From Brevibacterium picturae (GTDB taxonomy: Bacteria; Actinomycetota; Actinomycetes; Actinomycetales; Brevibacteriaceae): a DNA stretch of 64,000 nt. Positions 1 through 8,642 of the stretch are shown one piece after another (positions within the stretch are counted from its first letter, which is position 1; each line of letters begins with the position of its first letter). Location of the stretch: positions 2,852,001-2,916,000 of the forward strand of contig NZ_LT629739.1 in the NCBI RefSeq assembly GCF_900105045.1, given 5' to 3'. Both the position numbers and the translations under genes were made by a program. The notes under the pieces were generated by a model. That model made no database searches. It was not told the DNA's origin and saw only the letters and a list, made by a program, of their open reading frames with translations.

Positions 1-664
<664 letters not shown>

Positions 665-756
665 TCATGTCACGGTCGGCGTCACCGCCGGATCGAGTCG
701 CGGCTTGCCGCCAGCCACGTCTTGCAGGCAGTCGCGTCGTGGCCACCAGTCACACG

Positions 757-786
757 ATGACGCGTGTCACCGGCTAGTCGTAGAGT
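757..786 (+). promoter_or_regulatory. Predicted promoter of pdxH (leaderless)
   Basis: A -35-like ATGACG (757-762), an 18 bp spacer and a -10 TAGAGT (781-786) end 6 nt before the pdxH ATG, so the start of transcription should coincide with the start codon. No Shine-Dalgarno sequence is present. Read by eye, not measured. Confidence 0.4.
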
Positions 787-792
787 GAAGAT

Positions 793-1464
793 ATGAGTGA
801 TCCAGTCGACCGATTGCCGCAGACGCGCAAGTCCTACGAGTCACCGACCTTCGACCATCCCGAGGTCTCGCCGCTCGCGCTGTTTCGACAGTGGTACGAC
901 GAGGCGGCCGGCCACGTTCGGGAGCCGAACGCGATGACGGTCTCGACCCTCGATGAATGGGGCCCGTCCTCGCGGATCGTTCTGCTCAAGGGCATCGACG
1001 AAACCGGGTTCATGTTCTTCACCGACTATGACTCGGCCAAGGGCCGTCAGCTGCGCGCCGACCCGCGCGTGGCCGTGAACTTCCCCTGGCAGGACATGGA
1101 ACGCCAGGTCAGGATCAGGGGCCTCGCAGAGGAGGTCGCCCCCGAGGAATCAGACGCGTACTTCGCCGTCCGCCCCCGTGGATCGCAGATCGCGGCCAGC
1201 GTCTCGAAGCAGTCCCAGCCCGTCAGCGGACGGGAGCAGATGCAGACCGAATATGACGCCGCCGTCGCAGAGTTCGCGGACACGGACGTGCCCCGGCCCG
1301 GTCACTGGGGTGGATTCCGGGTCCGAGTCTTCGAGATCGAGTTCTGGCAGGGACAGAAGAACCGTTTCCATGACCGGTGGGTCTTCCGCCGTGCCGACGG
1401 CAGTCACGAACCGGCAGATCTGTCGCAGGCTTCCGCATGGAGCTGCGTTCGTCTCTACCCCTGA
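793..1464 (+). CDS. pdxH: Pyridoxamine 5'-phosphate oxidase
   Basis: A 223-residue cytosolic FMN enzyme that oxidises pyridoxine or pyridoxamine 5'-phosphate to pyridoxal 5'-phosphate, the last step of B6 synthesis and salvage. Family landmarks are clear: SSRIVLLKG (FMN-binding strand) near residues 59-67, FFTDYDSAKGRQL near 75, the RGSQIAASVSKQS segment near 128-140 and the C-terminal signature HDRWVFRR near 193 followed by the terminal RLYP. Length is usual for the family. It stands alone, divergent from serC. The ATG is 6 nt after a good -10 box, so it is probably translated leaderless. PdxH supplies the cofactor of the neighbouring SerC; that link is inference from adjacency. Confidence 0.95.
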   Translation: MSDPVDRLPQTRKSYESPTFDHPEVSPLALFRQWYDEAAGHVREPNAMTVSTLDEWGPSSRIVLLKGIDETGFMFFTDYDSAKGRQLRADPRVAVNFPWQDMERQVRIRGLAEEVAPEESDAYFAVRPRGSQIAASVSKQSQPVSGREQMQTEYDAAVAEFADTDVPRPGHWGGFRVRVFEIEFWQGQKNRFHDRWVFRRADGSHEPADLSQASAWSCVRLYP

Positions 1465-1739
1465 GCGCGGGTGGCCACCGGTGGCCTCGGCGAAATATTC
1501 GTCTGACATCATGCGTTGGCCTGGAGTAGGGATGAACATGGTCTAGGCATCGACCACGGGGCAATTCCCGTGGGAAATCCCCATCGAGGACAGAGCGTTG
1601 GGCGTCTAGGGAAAAGGGCGGTGGACGTCAACGCCGGTTGAACTCACGAGATTGCCCGAACGCGGGATAGGATTGATGCTGAGAACGCCTGAAATGGTCG
1701 AATGGGCCTGAAGACGAAGAGTGGAGTGGCTGGTCTGAA

Positions 1740-2426
1740 GTGAACGACCTCATTGATACAACCGAGATGTACCTCAAGTCGATCATCGAGCTTGAGGAGC
1801 AGTCGATCGTGCCTCTGCGTGCGCGGATCGCTGAACGATTGGATCACTCCGGTCCCACCGTTTCACAGACCGTGGCGCGAATGGAGCGTGACGGTCTGCT
1901 GCATGTGAGCAACGACCGTCATTTGGAACTGACGCCGGAAGGTCGCCGCATCGCCACCGAGGTGATGCGCAAGCACCGTCTGGCCGAGCGGCTCCTCGCC
2001 GACGTCGTCGGGCTCGAGTGGGAACTCGTCCACGACGAAGCATGCCGCTGGGAGCATGTGATGAGCGAACAGGTCGAACGCAAACTCGTCAAGCTGCTAC
2101 CGGAGACCGCGTCGGGCCCGTACGGCAATCCCATCCCGGGCCTGGACATGATCGGCGGAGGTGCGACTGCAGGCACCGACGTCGTCGATCTCGCGACTGC
2201 GGTCGCTCGCGACGGAGCGAAGGAGCTGCGGATCGCCTGGTTGGCAGAACCACTGCAGGTCGATATCCACCTGCTGCAGCAGTTCCAGGTCGCTGGGGTG
2301 CTGCCCGACAGTGATGTCGAGATCTCACGCAACGGCGAGTACATCACGGTTCAGGTTCCCGGCGCACAGGACGTGCTCGATCTGCCCGTGGACACGGCCT
2401 CCCACGTCTTCGCCTACAGGAAGTGA
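1740..2426 (+). CDS. ideR: Iron-dependent repressor, DtxR/IdeR type
   Basis: A 228-residue Fe(II)-activated repressor of the DtxR family, which shuts off siderophore and iron-uptake genes when iron is plentiful. The N-terminal winged helix (about residues 1-73) carries RARIAERLDHSGPTVSQTV. The metal ligands match DtxR numbering exactly: M10, H79, E83, H98, C102, E105 and H106 are all present. The C-terminal third (about 150-228) is the SH3-like domain, so this is the full-length DtxR/IdeR type and not the short MntR type. The start is GTG at 1740, giving the canonical MNDLIDTTEM start; no clear ribosome binding site precedes it. The 275 bp upstream (1465-1739) hold a GGCCACCGGTGGCC palindrome (1473-1486) but no gene. 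Confidence 0.95.
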   Translation: MNDLIDTTEMYLKSIIELEEQSIVPLRARIAERLDHSGPTVSQTVARMERDGLLHVSNDRHLELTPEGRRIATEVMRKHRLAERLLADVVGLEWELVHDEACRWEHVMSEQVERKLVKLLPETASGPYGNPIPGLDMIGGGATAGTDVVDLATAVARDGAKELRIAWLAEPLQVDIHLLQQFQVAGVLPDSDVEISRNGEYITVQVPGAQDVLDLPVDTASHVFAYRK

Positions 2427-2571
2427 TCCCTCGCCCGCGGTGAAGCAGGTGAAGCACGGGGGGTACTCACCGCCGCAGCGGGGCAGAGAATCCTCGTCGC
2501 CGGGCGGACATGCAGCCCGGTCACGGCTGATGACCACGGTCGGCCCCGATTCGTTACACAATGATGTTGAG

Positions 2572-2609
2572 CACGGCCCAGGGAGTGGCAGAACACCCCC
2601 TGGGCCGTG
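2572..2609 (+). terminator. Hairpin terminator after ideR
   Basis: A perfect 12 bp stem (CACGGCCCAGGG at 2572-2583 with its complement at 2598-2609) and a 14 nt loop, with no T-run. Such T-less stems are common in high-GC actinobacteria. The stretch 2427-2571 holds no gene that I can support. Confidence 0.6.
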
Positions 2610-2714
2610 TCGTATAACGAGCAAATGTTACGAAGATTAATGCCAATTTCAAGCCTCTGACCTGCAGGTTTATGGGAAACCTCCGGGCTGTCCCCCGTGG
2701 TTCGTGACAGAAAC

Positions 2715-2743
2715 GTGACAATCGGTCACTGATTGGTTACAGT
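2715..2743 (+). promoter_or_regulatory. Promoter of the NlpC/P60 gene, with about 115 nt leader
   Basis: A -35 GTGACA (2715-2720), a 17 bp spacer and a -10 TACAGT (2738-2743) form a good vegetative promoter. Transcription from about 2750 leaves a leader of roughly 115 nt before the GTG at 2866. The leader can form a stem from GCCAC near 2791 to GTGGC near 2829. I compared it with the ydaO/c-di-AMP riboswitch that precedes many actinobacterial wall hydrolase genes and did not recognise that motif. Confidence 0.55.
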
Positions 2744-2865
2744 TGTGGAGGTCGTTCACGAAAGTGTCGACTTCACGCCGAGAGCCGCACGCCACGCTCG
2801 ATGTGAAATCTCTGAGGACCGAAAGTGGCGGTTGGGACTCTTCCAATAGGTGACGAGAGGAAAAC

Positions 2866-3678
2866 GTGGCAATCAAGCAGCATGGCCGCCGCGCCGCAGA
2901 AGCCAAGGTCAAGACCCCATTGACCGAACTGACTGAAGTCCTGAATGCCAACTCCGCCGTATTCGGGCGTCGCGCAGCCGTTGTTGCTGCCAGCGGTGGT
3001 CTGCTCACCGCAGCCGTTCTTCCGGCGGCAGGACAGGGAGCCGACGACAACGTCGCAGTCTCCGCCGAGTCAGAAGCTCAGACGCAGGTTGAATACAAGA
3101 ACCAGACGGCGACCGTTACTGCTGGCGACGAAGCCAAGGACAAGGACAAGAAGCAGGACTCCTCCTTCAGCGCCGACGTCCAGACCGTCACCGCCAAGGC
3201 TGCTCCGAAGCCTGAACCAGAACCCGTTGAGACCGCCGAAGACACCTCGGACGACACCGCAAACACCGGCTCCTCTGACTCCGGTGACAAGGGCGAGTCG
3301 GATAAGGGCGAAGGCAGCGATGCTGGCTCGATCGACGGCTCCAAGGCAGAGCAGGTCATCGGCTGGGCAGAGAAGGGCGTCGGCACCCCCTACGTCTACG
3401 GTGGAACCTCCCAGAGCGGCTGGGACTGCTCCGGCTACACCTCGTGGGTCTACGGCAAGGTCGGCGTCGACCTGCCCCGCACCTCCGGCGCACAGAAGGC
3501 AGCCGGACAGGTCGTCTCTCAGTCGGAGGCCAAGCCCGGTGACCTCATCTGGAGCCCAGGCCACATCGGCATCTACGCCGGTGACGGACAGATGTACGAC
3601 GCCGGTTCACCCGGTTCAGGCACCTCGAAGCGCAGCTATAGCTGGATGGGCAACGTCACCTTCATCCGCGTTCTCTGA
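2866..3678 (+). CDS. Secreted NlpC/P60 cell-wall peptidase
   Basis: A 270-residue exported peptidoglycan endopeptidase. Residues 1-33 form a long charged leader; GRRAAVVAASGGLL (about 34-47) and the hydrophobic run to PAAGQG form a signal peptide with a twin arginine, so Tat export is possible. Residues about 60-160 are a disordered Lys/Asp/Ser/Glu-rich linker. The C-terminal NlpC/P60 domain (about 160-270) has the catalytic Cys in WDCSGYTSWV and the catalytic His in GHIGIYAGDG, so it should be active. The start is GTG with GAGAGG 5 nt upstream. The family cuts the D-Glu/meso-DAP bond in stem peptides. No LysM or SH3 wall-binding domain was seen. It is monocistronic, bounded by its own promoter and a strong terminator. 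Confidence 0.9.
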   Translation: MAIKQHGRRAAEAKVKTPLTELTEVLNANSAVFGRRAAVVAASGGLLTAAVLPAAGQGADDNVAVSAESEAQTQVEYKNQTATVTAGDEAKDKDKKQDSSFSADVQTVTAKAAPKPEPEPVETAEDTSDDTANTGSSDSGDKGESDKGEGSDAGSIDGSKAEQVIGWAEKGVGTPYVYGGTSQSGWDCSGYTSWVYGKVGVDLPRTSGAQKAAGQVVSQSEAKPGDLIWSPGHIGIYAGDGQMYDAGSPGSGTSKRSYSWMGNVTFIRVL

Positions 3679-3692
3679 TCCACTTCACGTAG

Positions 3693-3740
3693 AAACTCCC
3701 CGCCCGACTCGACGGTCCTCGAGTCGGACGGGGAGTTTTT
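3693..3740 (+). terminator. Rho-independent terminator after NlpC/P60 gene
   Basis: A long stem beginning AAACTCCCCG and ending CGGGGAG, with an inner CGACTCGA/TCGAGTCG pairing, is followed by TTTTT (3736-3740). This is the clearest intrinsic terminator in the window. Confidence 0.9.
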
Positions 3741-4019
3741 GCGTATCCGATTGCATGCGGTGCCCCTCAGTGCGGATGAGGACGGCGGTGCCTGCAGGTG
3801 GGTATGAAACGGCACGTGCGGTGCTGAAAGGTGAACGGCGGTGAAAGAATCCGTGACGCGAGGGGTATGAATTCGGTCACAGGAGAGTGTCGGCGTTATT
3901 CTTAATAAGATTGAGTTGGCGTAAGTGATGGGAAGTCAGATGGGCCACAGTCGGATAGTGCGAATAGCCGCTCCAGTTTCTGGCGCGGAACACATACTTG
4001 TGTCTGTCCCCTCTTTCAA

Positions 4020-4047
4020 GGCGTTGTGCTGCGGCACAGCGCCTTTT
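4020..4047 (+). terminator. Intrinsic terminator upstream of the HNH gene, no gene before it
   Basis: A 9 bp stem (GGCGTTGTG at 4020-4028 with CACAGCGCC at 4035-4043, one G-T pair) is followed by TTTT (4044-4047). No coding sequence ends here: the previous gene stops at 3678 and has its own terminator. It may end a small RNA or act as an attenuator for the HNH gene. A small ACACA/TGTGT hairpin lies just before it at 3990-4003. The rest of 3741-4019 holds only an AT-rich spot (CTTAATAAGATT near 3901). Confidence 0.6.
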
Positions 4048-4109
4048 GCGTTCCCCGGGCCCGTGTCGATCGACCAGGACCACACTCACACGAAGATGAG
4101 GGGCGGGAT

Positions 4110-4610
4110 ATGAAGACTCTCGTGCTGAATGCCGGGTACGAACCACTGTCGATCGTTCCCTTCACCAGGGCAGTGGTCCTGGTATTGACGGGAAAGGCGA
4201 CAGTCCTGGCAGCCGAGGACATACCGGTGAGATCCGAGCACCTCAACCTGGACCAGCCGTCGGTCATTCTGCTCACGCGCTATGTGAGGCCGCCACATGA
4301 TCGCCGAGTCTCGCTCTCCAGGCGGGGTGTGCTGCGCCGCGACAACCACCGCTGTGCCTATTGCGCAAAGGCGGCGGCCACGGTCGACCATGTCGTTCCA
4401 CGCTCACGCGGCGGAGTGAACAGTTGGGAGAACCTCGTCGCCTGCTGCCGCGAATGCAACAACCGCAAGGGCAACAGGACATTGGCCGAGATCGGATGGA
4501 CGCTCAGCTTCCATCCTCAGGAGCCGCGGATCGGCCAATTCTGGATGCGGGGGATCGACAAGCCGGTTGAGCAGTGGCGTCCGTTTCTTGAGCTCTCCAG
4601 AGCTGCCTGA
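4110..4610 (+). CDS. HNH endonuclease family protein (McrA-like)
   Basis: A 166-residue HNH nuclease-fold protein. The N-terminus MKTLVLNAGYEPL is the conserved start of a protein widespread in actinobacteria, so I placed the start at 4110 and not at an upstream ATG (4026); GAGGGGCGG lies just before it. The C-terminal half carries the zinc knuckle pairs CAYC (about residue 85) and CCREC (about 118), the catalytic VDHVVPRSRGG and the NNRKGNRT end of the HNH motif. All key residues are present. The family is DNA-cutting, but the cellular role of this small standalone type is not known to me. Conserved housekeeping neighbours argue against a mobile element. Confidence 0.85.
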   Translation: MKTLVLNAGYEPLSIVPFTRAVVLVLTGKATVLAAEDIPVRSEHLNLDQPSVILLTRYVRPPHDRRVSLSRRGVLRRDNHRCAYCAKAAATVDHVVPRSRGGVNSWENLVACCRECNNRKGNRTLAEIGWTLSFHPQEPRIGQFWMRGIDKPVEQWRPFLELSRAA

Positions 4611-4752
4611 AGACGGCATCGCTGCTGATCGCAGCGGCGGTGTCCGTGCGGCGGCTCATTTCGGATAACGATGTGACATAGGCGCAGGCTCCCGAGCGAT
4701 TCTGATTTAAGGTGGAGACGAGAGAAGTTCGCTTCAAGACGAGGAGCTTGCG

Positions 4753-5823
4753 ATGAATGAGCAAGACCGAACCCAGGACGCCGATACATCACCTGCAGGG
4801 GAGCCCTCGGCTGTCGTCGTCGGCATCGACGGTTCGCCTCCCAGCCGCAATGCTCTGGCGTGGGCGATCCAGGAAGCGAGATCTTTGGGCAAGCCGATCC
4901 GACTGGTCGGTGCCTACACCATTCCCAGCGTTGCCGCGGCCGCGATCGACGTCTCCTACGTCCCGATCGATGACACTTCGATCCGTGCGGCAGTGACGAA
5001 CACCCTCAAAGAAGCCGCCGCCGAGGTGAAATCCGCCGGCGTGCCCGTGGAGGCCGTCATCGAAATCGGTGACGCAGCCGGGGTCCTCATCGACGAATCG
5101 AAGTCGGGAAGCCTGGCCGTCGTCGGCTCCCGCGGTCGAGGCGGATTCGCCGGACGTCTGCTCGGCACCGTCTCCAGTGCCCTGCCGGCCCACTCCGCTT
5201 GCCCGACCGTCGTCGTTCCCGCCTCATGGCAGGCCGATGCGGAGAAGACCGCAGACCCCACATCATCCCGGCCGATTCGTCAGGACGGCATCGTCGTCGA
5301 AGAGCCCGACCCCAATGTCGAGGCCATCGAGGGACTGCGTTTCGACGGTAAAGTCGTCGTCGGCGTCGATTCCCTCGGGGCCGAGTCTCCGGCGCTGTGG
5401 AAGGCCGCTCGATTGGCTGTGCGCCGTGGGTCGCCGCTGCACATCGTCGCCGTCATCACCACCACCGTGATCGGACCTGAGTGGCTGCCGAGCACCGCGG
5501 ACCTCGAACGGCTGGTCAATGAGGGGGCCGATAAGCTCGTCGTGGCCAAGCAGCGCCTGCAGGACGAGTTCCCGAACCTCGATGTCACATGGACACTGTT
5601 CGATGGCCAGCCCGCCGAGGTGCTCGTTCGAGCCTCTGACACCGCCGAGGTGATGGTCATCGGTTCCCGTGGTCGTGGAGGCTTCGCTGGGCTGCTCCTC
5701 GGTTCGACCTCGCAGTCGGTGCTGCCGTACTCACAGTGCCCGACCATGGTCGTGCGCGTCACTCGGGACCACAACAAGCATCGTCACGGTCACGATGCAG
5801 AGGCCCCCGAGCCGGGACTGTGA
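4753..5823 (+). CDS. Tandem universal stress protein (two UspA domains)
   Basis: A 356-residue cytosolic protein with two UspA domains (about residues 20-155 and 199-340). Each begins with an ATP-type strand (VVVGIDGSPPS and VVVGVDSLG) and ends with the nucleotide-binding motif GSRGRGGFAG followed by LLGTVS or LLGSTS, so both domains should bind ATP. The C-terminus is His-rich (HNKHRHGHD), which may bind metal. Tandem Usp proteins of actinobacteria respond to hypoxia, stationary phase or oxidative stress; which applies here cannot be read. It is monocistronic with GAGGAG before the ATG. Confidence 0.9.
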   Translation: MNEQDRTQDADTSPAGEPSAVVVGIDGSPPSRNALAWAIQEARSLGKPIRLVGAYTIPSVAAAAIDVSYVPIDDTSIRAAVTNTLKEAAAEVKSAGVPVEAVIEIGDAAGVLIDESKSGSLAVVGSRGRGGFAGRLLGTVSSALPAHSACPTVVVPASWQADAEKTADPTSSRPIRQDGIVVEEPDPNVEAIEGLRFDGKVVVGVDSLGAESPALWKAARLAVRRGSPLHIVAVITTTVIGPEWLPSTADLERLVNEGADKLVVAKQRLQDEFPNLDVTWTLFDGQPAEVLVRASDTAEVMVIGSRGRGGFAGLLLGSTSQSVLPYSQCPTMVVRVTRDHNKHRHGHDAEAPEPGL

Positions 5824-5947
5824 GACCGGAAGCTCAGTTCCTTCCAGACTGACTGCGGAAGCCCTCTGCCGTCTCCGGGAATCCGGATGGCCAGCCGCGC
5901 CCTCAGAAGCGGGGGCGAGGTGCTGGCCTGAGGCCAATGTGTGACTG

Positions 5948-6601
5948 CTAGTCCGCGGTGGCTTCGATGATGACGTTGTCCACCGAGCGACCTGAAGCGC
6001 GCTGCAAGCACGTGAGGATGACGAGCCGGCCGGGTTCATCGGCCCACACGCGATCATCACCGGAGATGTCCGACTTCGGCACAGTGTAGGCATCGGTCAC
6101 GGTGTAGTCGTGGTCCTGGAGGGTGATCGATTCGCCTGTTTCGACCGTCGGCTCGCCGGCCTCGACGTCGATGAGTTTGTTCCCTGGCAGGTCGGCTCCC
6201 TGCACGGAGTGGATGGCGACATATGTGGTGCCGCGCTCAGGGTGGTCCGGACTGCCGTGGTTGCGTACTATATAGCCGTTGCGCAGCCCCGGGGGATTGA
6301 TCGCACCGTTGACCTCGGACATGGTTTCCAATCCGGTGTCGAGACCCACCGAGGGGACTCGGAAGTCTCCGTCGAGGGCTTCGATGTTCATGTCCTCGAC
6401 TTCTGCCTCGCTTGGGGGCTCTTCCAGGCGGACATCGGCTTCGCCCGCAGCGGGGCTCTGTTCTGCGGACGGCCCCTCCTCAGCGGTGTTCTGTTCCTCA
6501 GAGAGGCCCTGAGTGAGCATCCATGCACCTGTGCAGATGAGGGCGATGATGACAACGGCGACGGGGATGGTCCACCAGTCACGAAGTTTGGGTGCCGTCA
6601 T
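5948..6601 (-). CDS. Sortase, class E/F type
   Basis: A 217-residue membrane-anchored transpeptidase that links surface proteins to peptidoglycan. One N-terminal membrane segment (about residues 11-30, IPVAVVIIALICTGAW) is followed by an acidic linker to about residue 75 and the sortase beta-barrel. The catalytic His is in YVAIHS (about 130), the Cys in VILTCLQR and the Arg in the same stretch (LQRASGRS, about 195-205). ATG has GAAAGGA upstream. It lies 66 bp downstream of a gene whose product ends with a sorting-signal-like tail, which makes the two a probable enzyme-substrate pair. The class is assigned from length, the actinobacterial setting and the single N-terminal anchor; class E versus F is uncertain. 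Confidence 0.85.
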   Translation of the reverse strand: MTAPKLRDWWTIPVAVVIIALICTGAWMLTQGLSEEQNTAEEGPSAEQSPAAGEADVRLEEPPSEAEVEDMNIEALDGDFRVPSVGLDTGLETMSEVNGAINPPGLRNGYIVRNHGSPDHPERGTTYVAIHSVQGADLPGNKLIDVEAGEPTVETGESITLQDHDYTVTDAYTVPKSDISGDDRVWADEPGRLVILTCLQRASGRSVDNVIIEATAD

Positions 6602-6617
6602 GGTGTCCTTTCATATG

Positions 6618-6670
6618 CCGGTGGCGGCCACCGGGTCAGTGGCCGCCACCGGGTCATGACGTGGAGGTCA
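6618..6670 (-). repeat. Repeated TGACC units after the surface-protein stop codon
   Basis: On the minus strand the stop TGA (6668-6670) is followed by further TGACC motifs whose complements start at 6654 and 6636. The two copies of TGACCCGGTGGC(C/G)GCCAC form an 18 bp direct repeat with one mismatch. A CCGGTGGC/GCCACCGG hairpin (6618-6634) lies at the end, just before the sortase ribosome binding site. See the finding on stop-codon repeats. Confidence 0.5.
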
Positions 6671-8194
6671 GTTCCCCTTCATGCGAAGGCGAAGTGTCCC
6701 AATGATGAGTCCGCCGGCAACGACCAGCAGTCCGACACCGCCGATGAGCTTCCAATTGGTTCCACCGTCGGCAGCGTCAACATACGCACCGGTCTCGACA
6801 ACAGGGTTGTCGTCGGGCTTCTCGGCTTCGGGCATGGTGATGGCCACGGTCTCCGAAGGGACGCCGTAGTTATGGGACCAGGCCTCGTTGGCTCCCGCGG
6901 CAGGGGCCGAAGCCACGAACGTCACCGACTTCTCCTCGCCGGGCTTGACGAAGTCGGCATCGAGTTCGAGCGCGTCGGTCTCGAATTCGGCGGTGCCGTC
7001 GTCATCGCAGGTGACATCTGGGGTGAAGGTTTCAATGAGTTCCGCGTCTCCGGGGGCGTCCTCGGACTGGGTGATCCTGCCTTCCTCGGCATACGCCTCG
7101 ACCTTGGTGTCTTCGACAGGTTCGCCGGGTGCGCAGTTCTCGAGTCGCACCTTGTCGGTCACCTTCGCGGGAAGTTCGGCGATCTCGTCGACCGACACCT
7201 GCGAAGATACCTGCGGGGTGTAGGGGCCTTGGTAGGAATCCGACGCCTCGGCGGTGGTCTCCTGACCCTCGATGACGGACTGCAGATTCGCACGATCATA
7301 GTCATCGGCGTCGAAGTCCTTGGGGTCCCACTTGGTCACTGAACCGGTCGGCAGACCTGAGAACGTCACCGACACAGAAGCATCGGGAACTTCGTCGGCG
7401 AAGTCGAGGGGAACCTCGACCGGTTCCTCACCGGACGTGATCGTCGTTGTCTCGGCCTCAGCGCCGTCGACAGTGAGCTCACCGTCGAACCCGGGAACAC
7501 TGGCCCCCTCGGAATTGACCAGGGAGACAACCGCAGCCGACGAGTCCTCGTCGATGGTGACCTTGGCCTTGTACGTGCCGTCACCGGCATACTTTTCCGC
7601 CTCGTCACCCATGCGGGCCGAGAGGTCATAGGCTTCGGGCAGCACCTCATCGTAGAACGCCTCGGCACCGAGGTCTTTGAGGTTCTTTGAGTCCTCGTTC
7701 CACCCGATCCCATCGGTGACTTCTTTCAAACTGCGATCATCGAGAATGTCGCGGTGGTCGATCTCATCAGAGCTGTGGACGTGCTCGCCGATAGCCATGT
7801 CATGAGCCATCTGATCGGCCATGTCGCTGCGAGGTTCGTCCCATTTCGCGAGGATATAAGCCAGTTCGGGAGCCTCGACAGTGGATTTGCCGCCTTCGTC
7901 GTAGCCACTGCCCATCGGTTGGGTCAGGCCACGGTCGATGCACCAGACCCGTTTGCCGGAGAGAGGGCCGGAAGATGGAATATAAGCGCCGTACATGGTG
8001 GCGTTTTCGACACCACCCTGGTTGTCTGTTTCAGGGTTTGTGGTGACTCCGGTGAAGTCTGGTTCGCCCTCGTACGTGCTCAGCTGGGGTCCGAGTTCGG
8101 GTGCAGCCGTTGCTGGTGACGCGAGGAGAGTGCTCCCTGCGATCAGTGCGATTGTCGTTCCGATTACGGGCAGTCTTCTGCGGAGTTGCCGCAT
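6668..8194 (-). CDS. Secreted surface protein, probable sortase substrate
   Basis: A 508-residue exported protein. I placed the start at 8194 (MRQLRRRLPV), where GGAAGGA precedes the ATG, and not at the longer frame. Residues about 1-31 are a signal peptide ending SPATAA. The N-terminal domain holds VWCIDRGLTQ near residue 83, resembling thioester-type or ligand domains of actinobacterial surface proteins; this is weak. Later domains are acidic beta-rich repeats. The C-terminus has VVETGAYVD, then a 20-residue membrane segment (WKLIGGVGLLVVAGGLIIG) and the basic tail RLRMKGN: the architecture of a cell-wall sorting signal, but with VVETG in place of LPXTG or LAXTG. The sortase gene follows directly. 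A strong promoter lies about 90 nt upstream. Confidence 0.8.
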   Translation of the reverse strand: MRQLRRRLPVIGTTIALIAGSTLLASPATAAPELGPQLSTYEGEPDFTGVTTNPETDNQGGVENATMYGAYIPSSGPLSGKRVWCIDRGLTQPMGSGYDEGGKSTVEAPELAYILAKWDEPRSDMADQMAHDMAIGEHVHSSDEIDHRDILDDRSLKEVTDGIGWNEDSKNLKDLGAEAFYDEVLPEAYDLSARMGDEAEKYAGDGTYKAKVTIDEDSSAAVVSLVNSEGASVPGFDGELTVDGAEAETTTITSGEEPVEVPLDFADEVPDASVSVTFSGLPTGSVTKWDPKDFDADDYDRANLQSVIEGQETTAEASDSYQGPYTPQVSSQVSVDEIAELPAKVTDKVRLENCAPGEPVEDTKVEAYAEEGRITQSEDAPGDAELIETFTPDVTCDDDGTAEFETDALELDADFVKPGEEKSVTFVASAPAAGANEAWSHNYGVPSETVAITMPEAEKPDDNPVVETGAYVDAADGGTNWKLIGGVGLLVVAGGLIIGTLRLRMKGN

Positions 8195-8291
8195 GGTGTG
8201 GTTCCTTCCTGGGGTGCGACACGTGGTATCGACCGTCGATTCCACGAACGTAGGTTCACAGGCAGCTGCCCTGACTCGCTCCCACTACGAG

Positions 8292-8320
8292 AGTATAGGG
8301 AAAGCAAGGGTGATTGTCTC
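8292..8320 (-). promoter_or_regulatory. Promoter of the surface protein / sortase operon
   Basis: On the minus strand: -35 GAGACA (8315-8320), exactly 17 bp, -10 TATACT (8292-8297). The leader before the ATG at 8194 would be about 90 nt. This is one of the best vegetative promoters in the window. Confidence 0.65.
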
Positions 8321-8430
8321 ATTACAGTAGTGTCTAGCTGTGTTTGAGGCAGGTGCGTTTATCGTCCGACCAGCAAAGATGCCCTCAGAGCTCGACCATT
8401 GCCAAGGGGAATTCGGCAGACCAGCAGGGC

Positions 8431-8447
8431 GTCGGAAACGCTCCGAC
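8431..8447 (-). terminator. Possible terminator hairpin after tRNA-Arg
   Basis: A perfect 6 bp stem (GTCGGA/TCCGAC) with a 5 nt loop lies 13 nt beyond the 3' end of the tRNA. It is short and has no T-run. The rest of 8341-8459 shows nothing else. Confidence 0.3.
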
Positions 8448-8459
8448 CAGTTCTCTCAG

Positions 8460-8535
8460 TGGCGCCCCCGGGCAGATTCGAACTGCCGACACCCGCTTTA
8501 GGAGAGCGGTGCTCTATCCCCTGAGCTACGGGGGC
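8460..8535 (-). tRNA. tRNA-Arg (anticodon CCU)
   Basis: On the minus strand the acceptor GCCCCCG (8529-8535) pairs with CGGGGGC (8464-8470). The D-arm begins GCTCAGGGGATAGAGC, the anticodon stem is CCGCT/AGCGG around the loop CTCCTAA, giving anticodon CCT (CCU in RNA, reads AGG), and the T-arm has GGCAG TTCGAAT CTGCC. The discriminator is G and CCA is encoded (8460-8462). No mobile element or attachment-site duplication was seen beside it. Confidence 0.95.
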
Positions 8536-8642
8536 GATGTGGCCTTCTTCAACCACGATCACCCAGTGTAGCGCAGAAGAAACCTGGATGTTTCACGGTG
8601 TGCCAGCACCTATTATGGGCAGTTTCTCGTTAGGGTCGAATT

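Noticed and set aside
2750..2865. ydaO/c-di-AMP riboswitch
   Set aside because: The conserved core of that class was not recognised; only a simple stem is possible.
6110..7342. Long open frame on the plus strand (410 codons)
   Set aside because: It is the antisense shadow of the sortase and its substrate, both of which have family motifs, ribosome binding sites and a shared promoter.
8463..8640. tRNA-linked integration site
   Set aside because: No integrase gene and no repeat of the tRNA 3' end within reach in this window.
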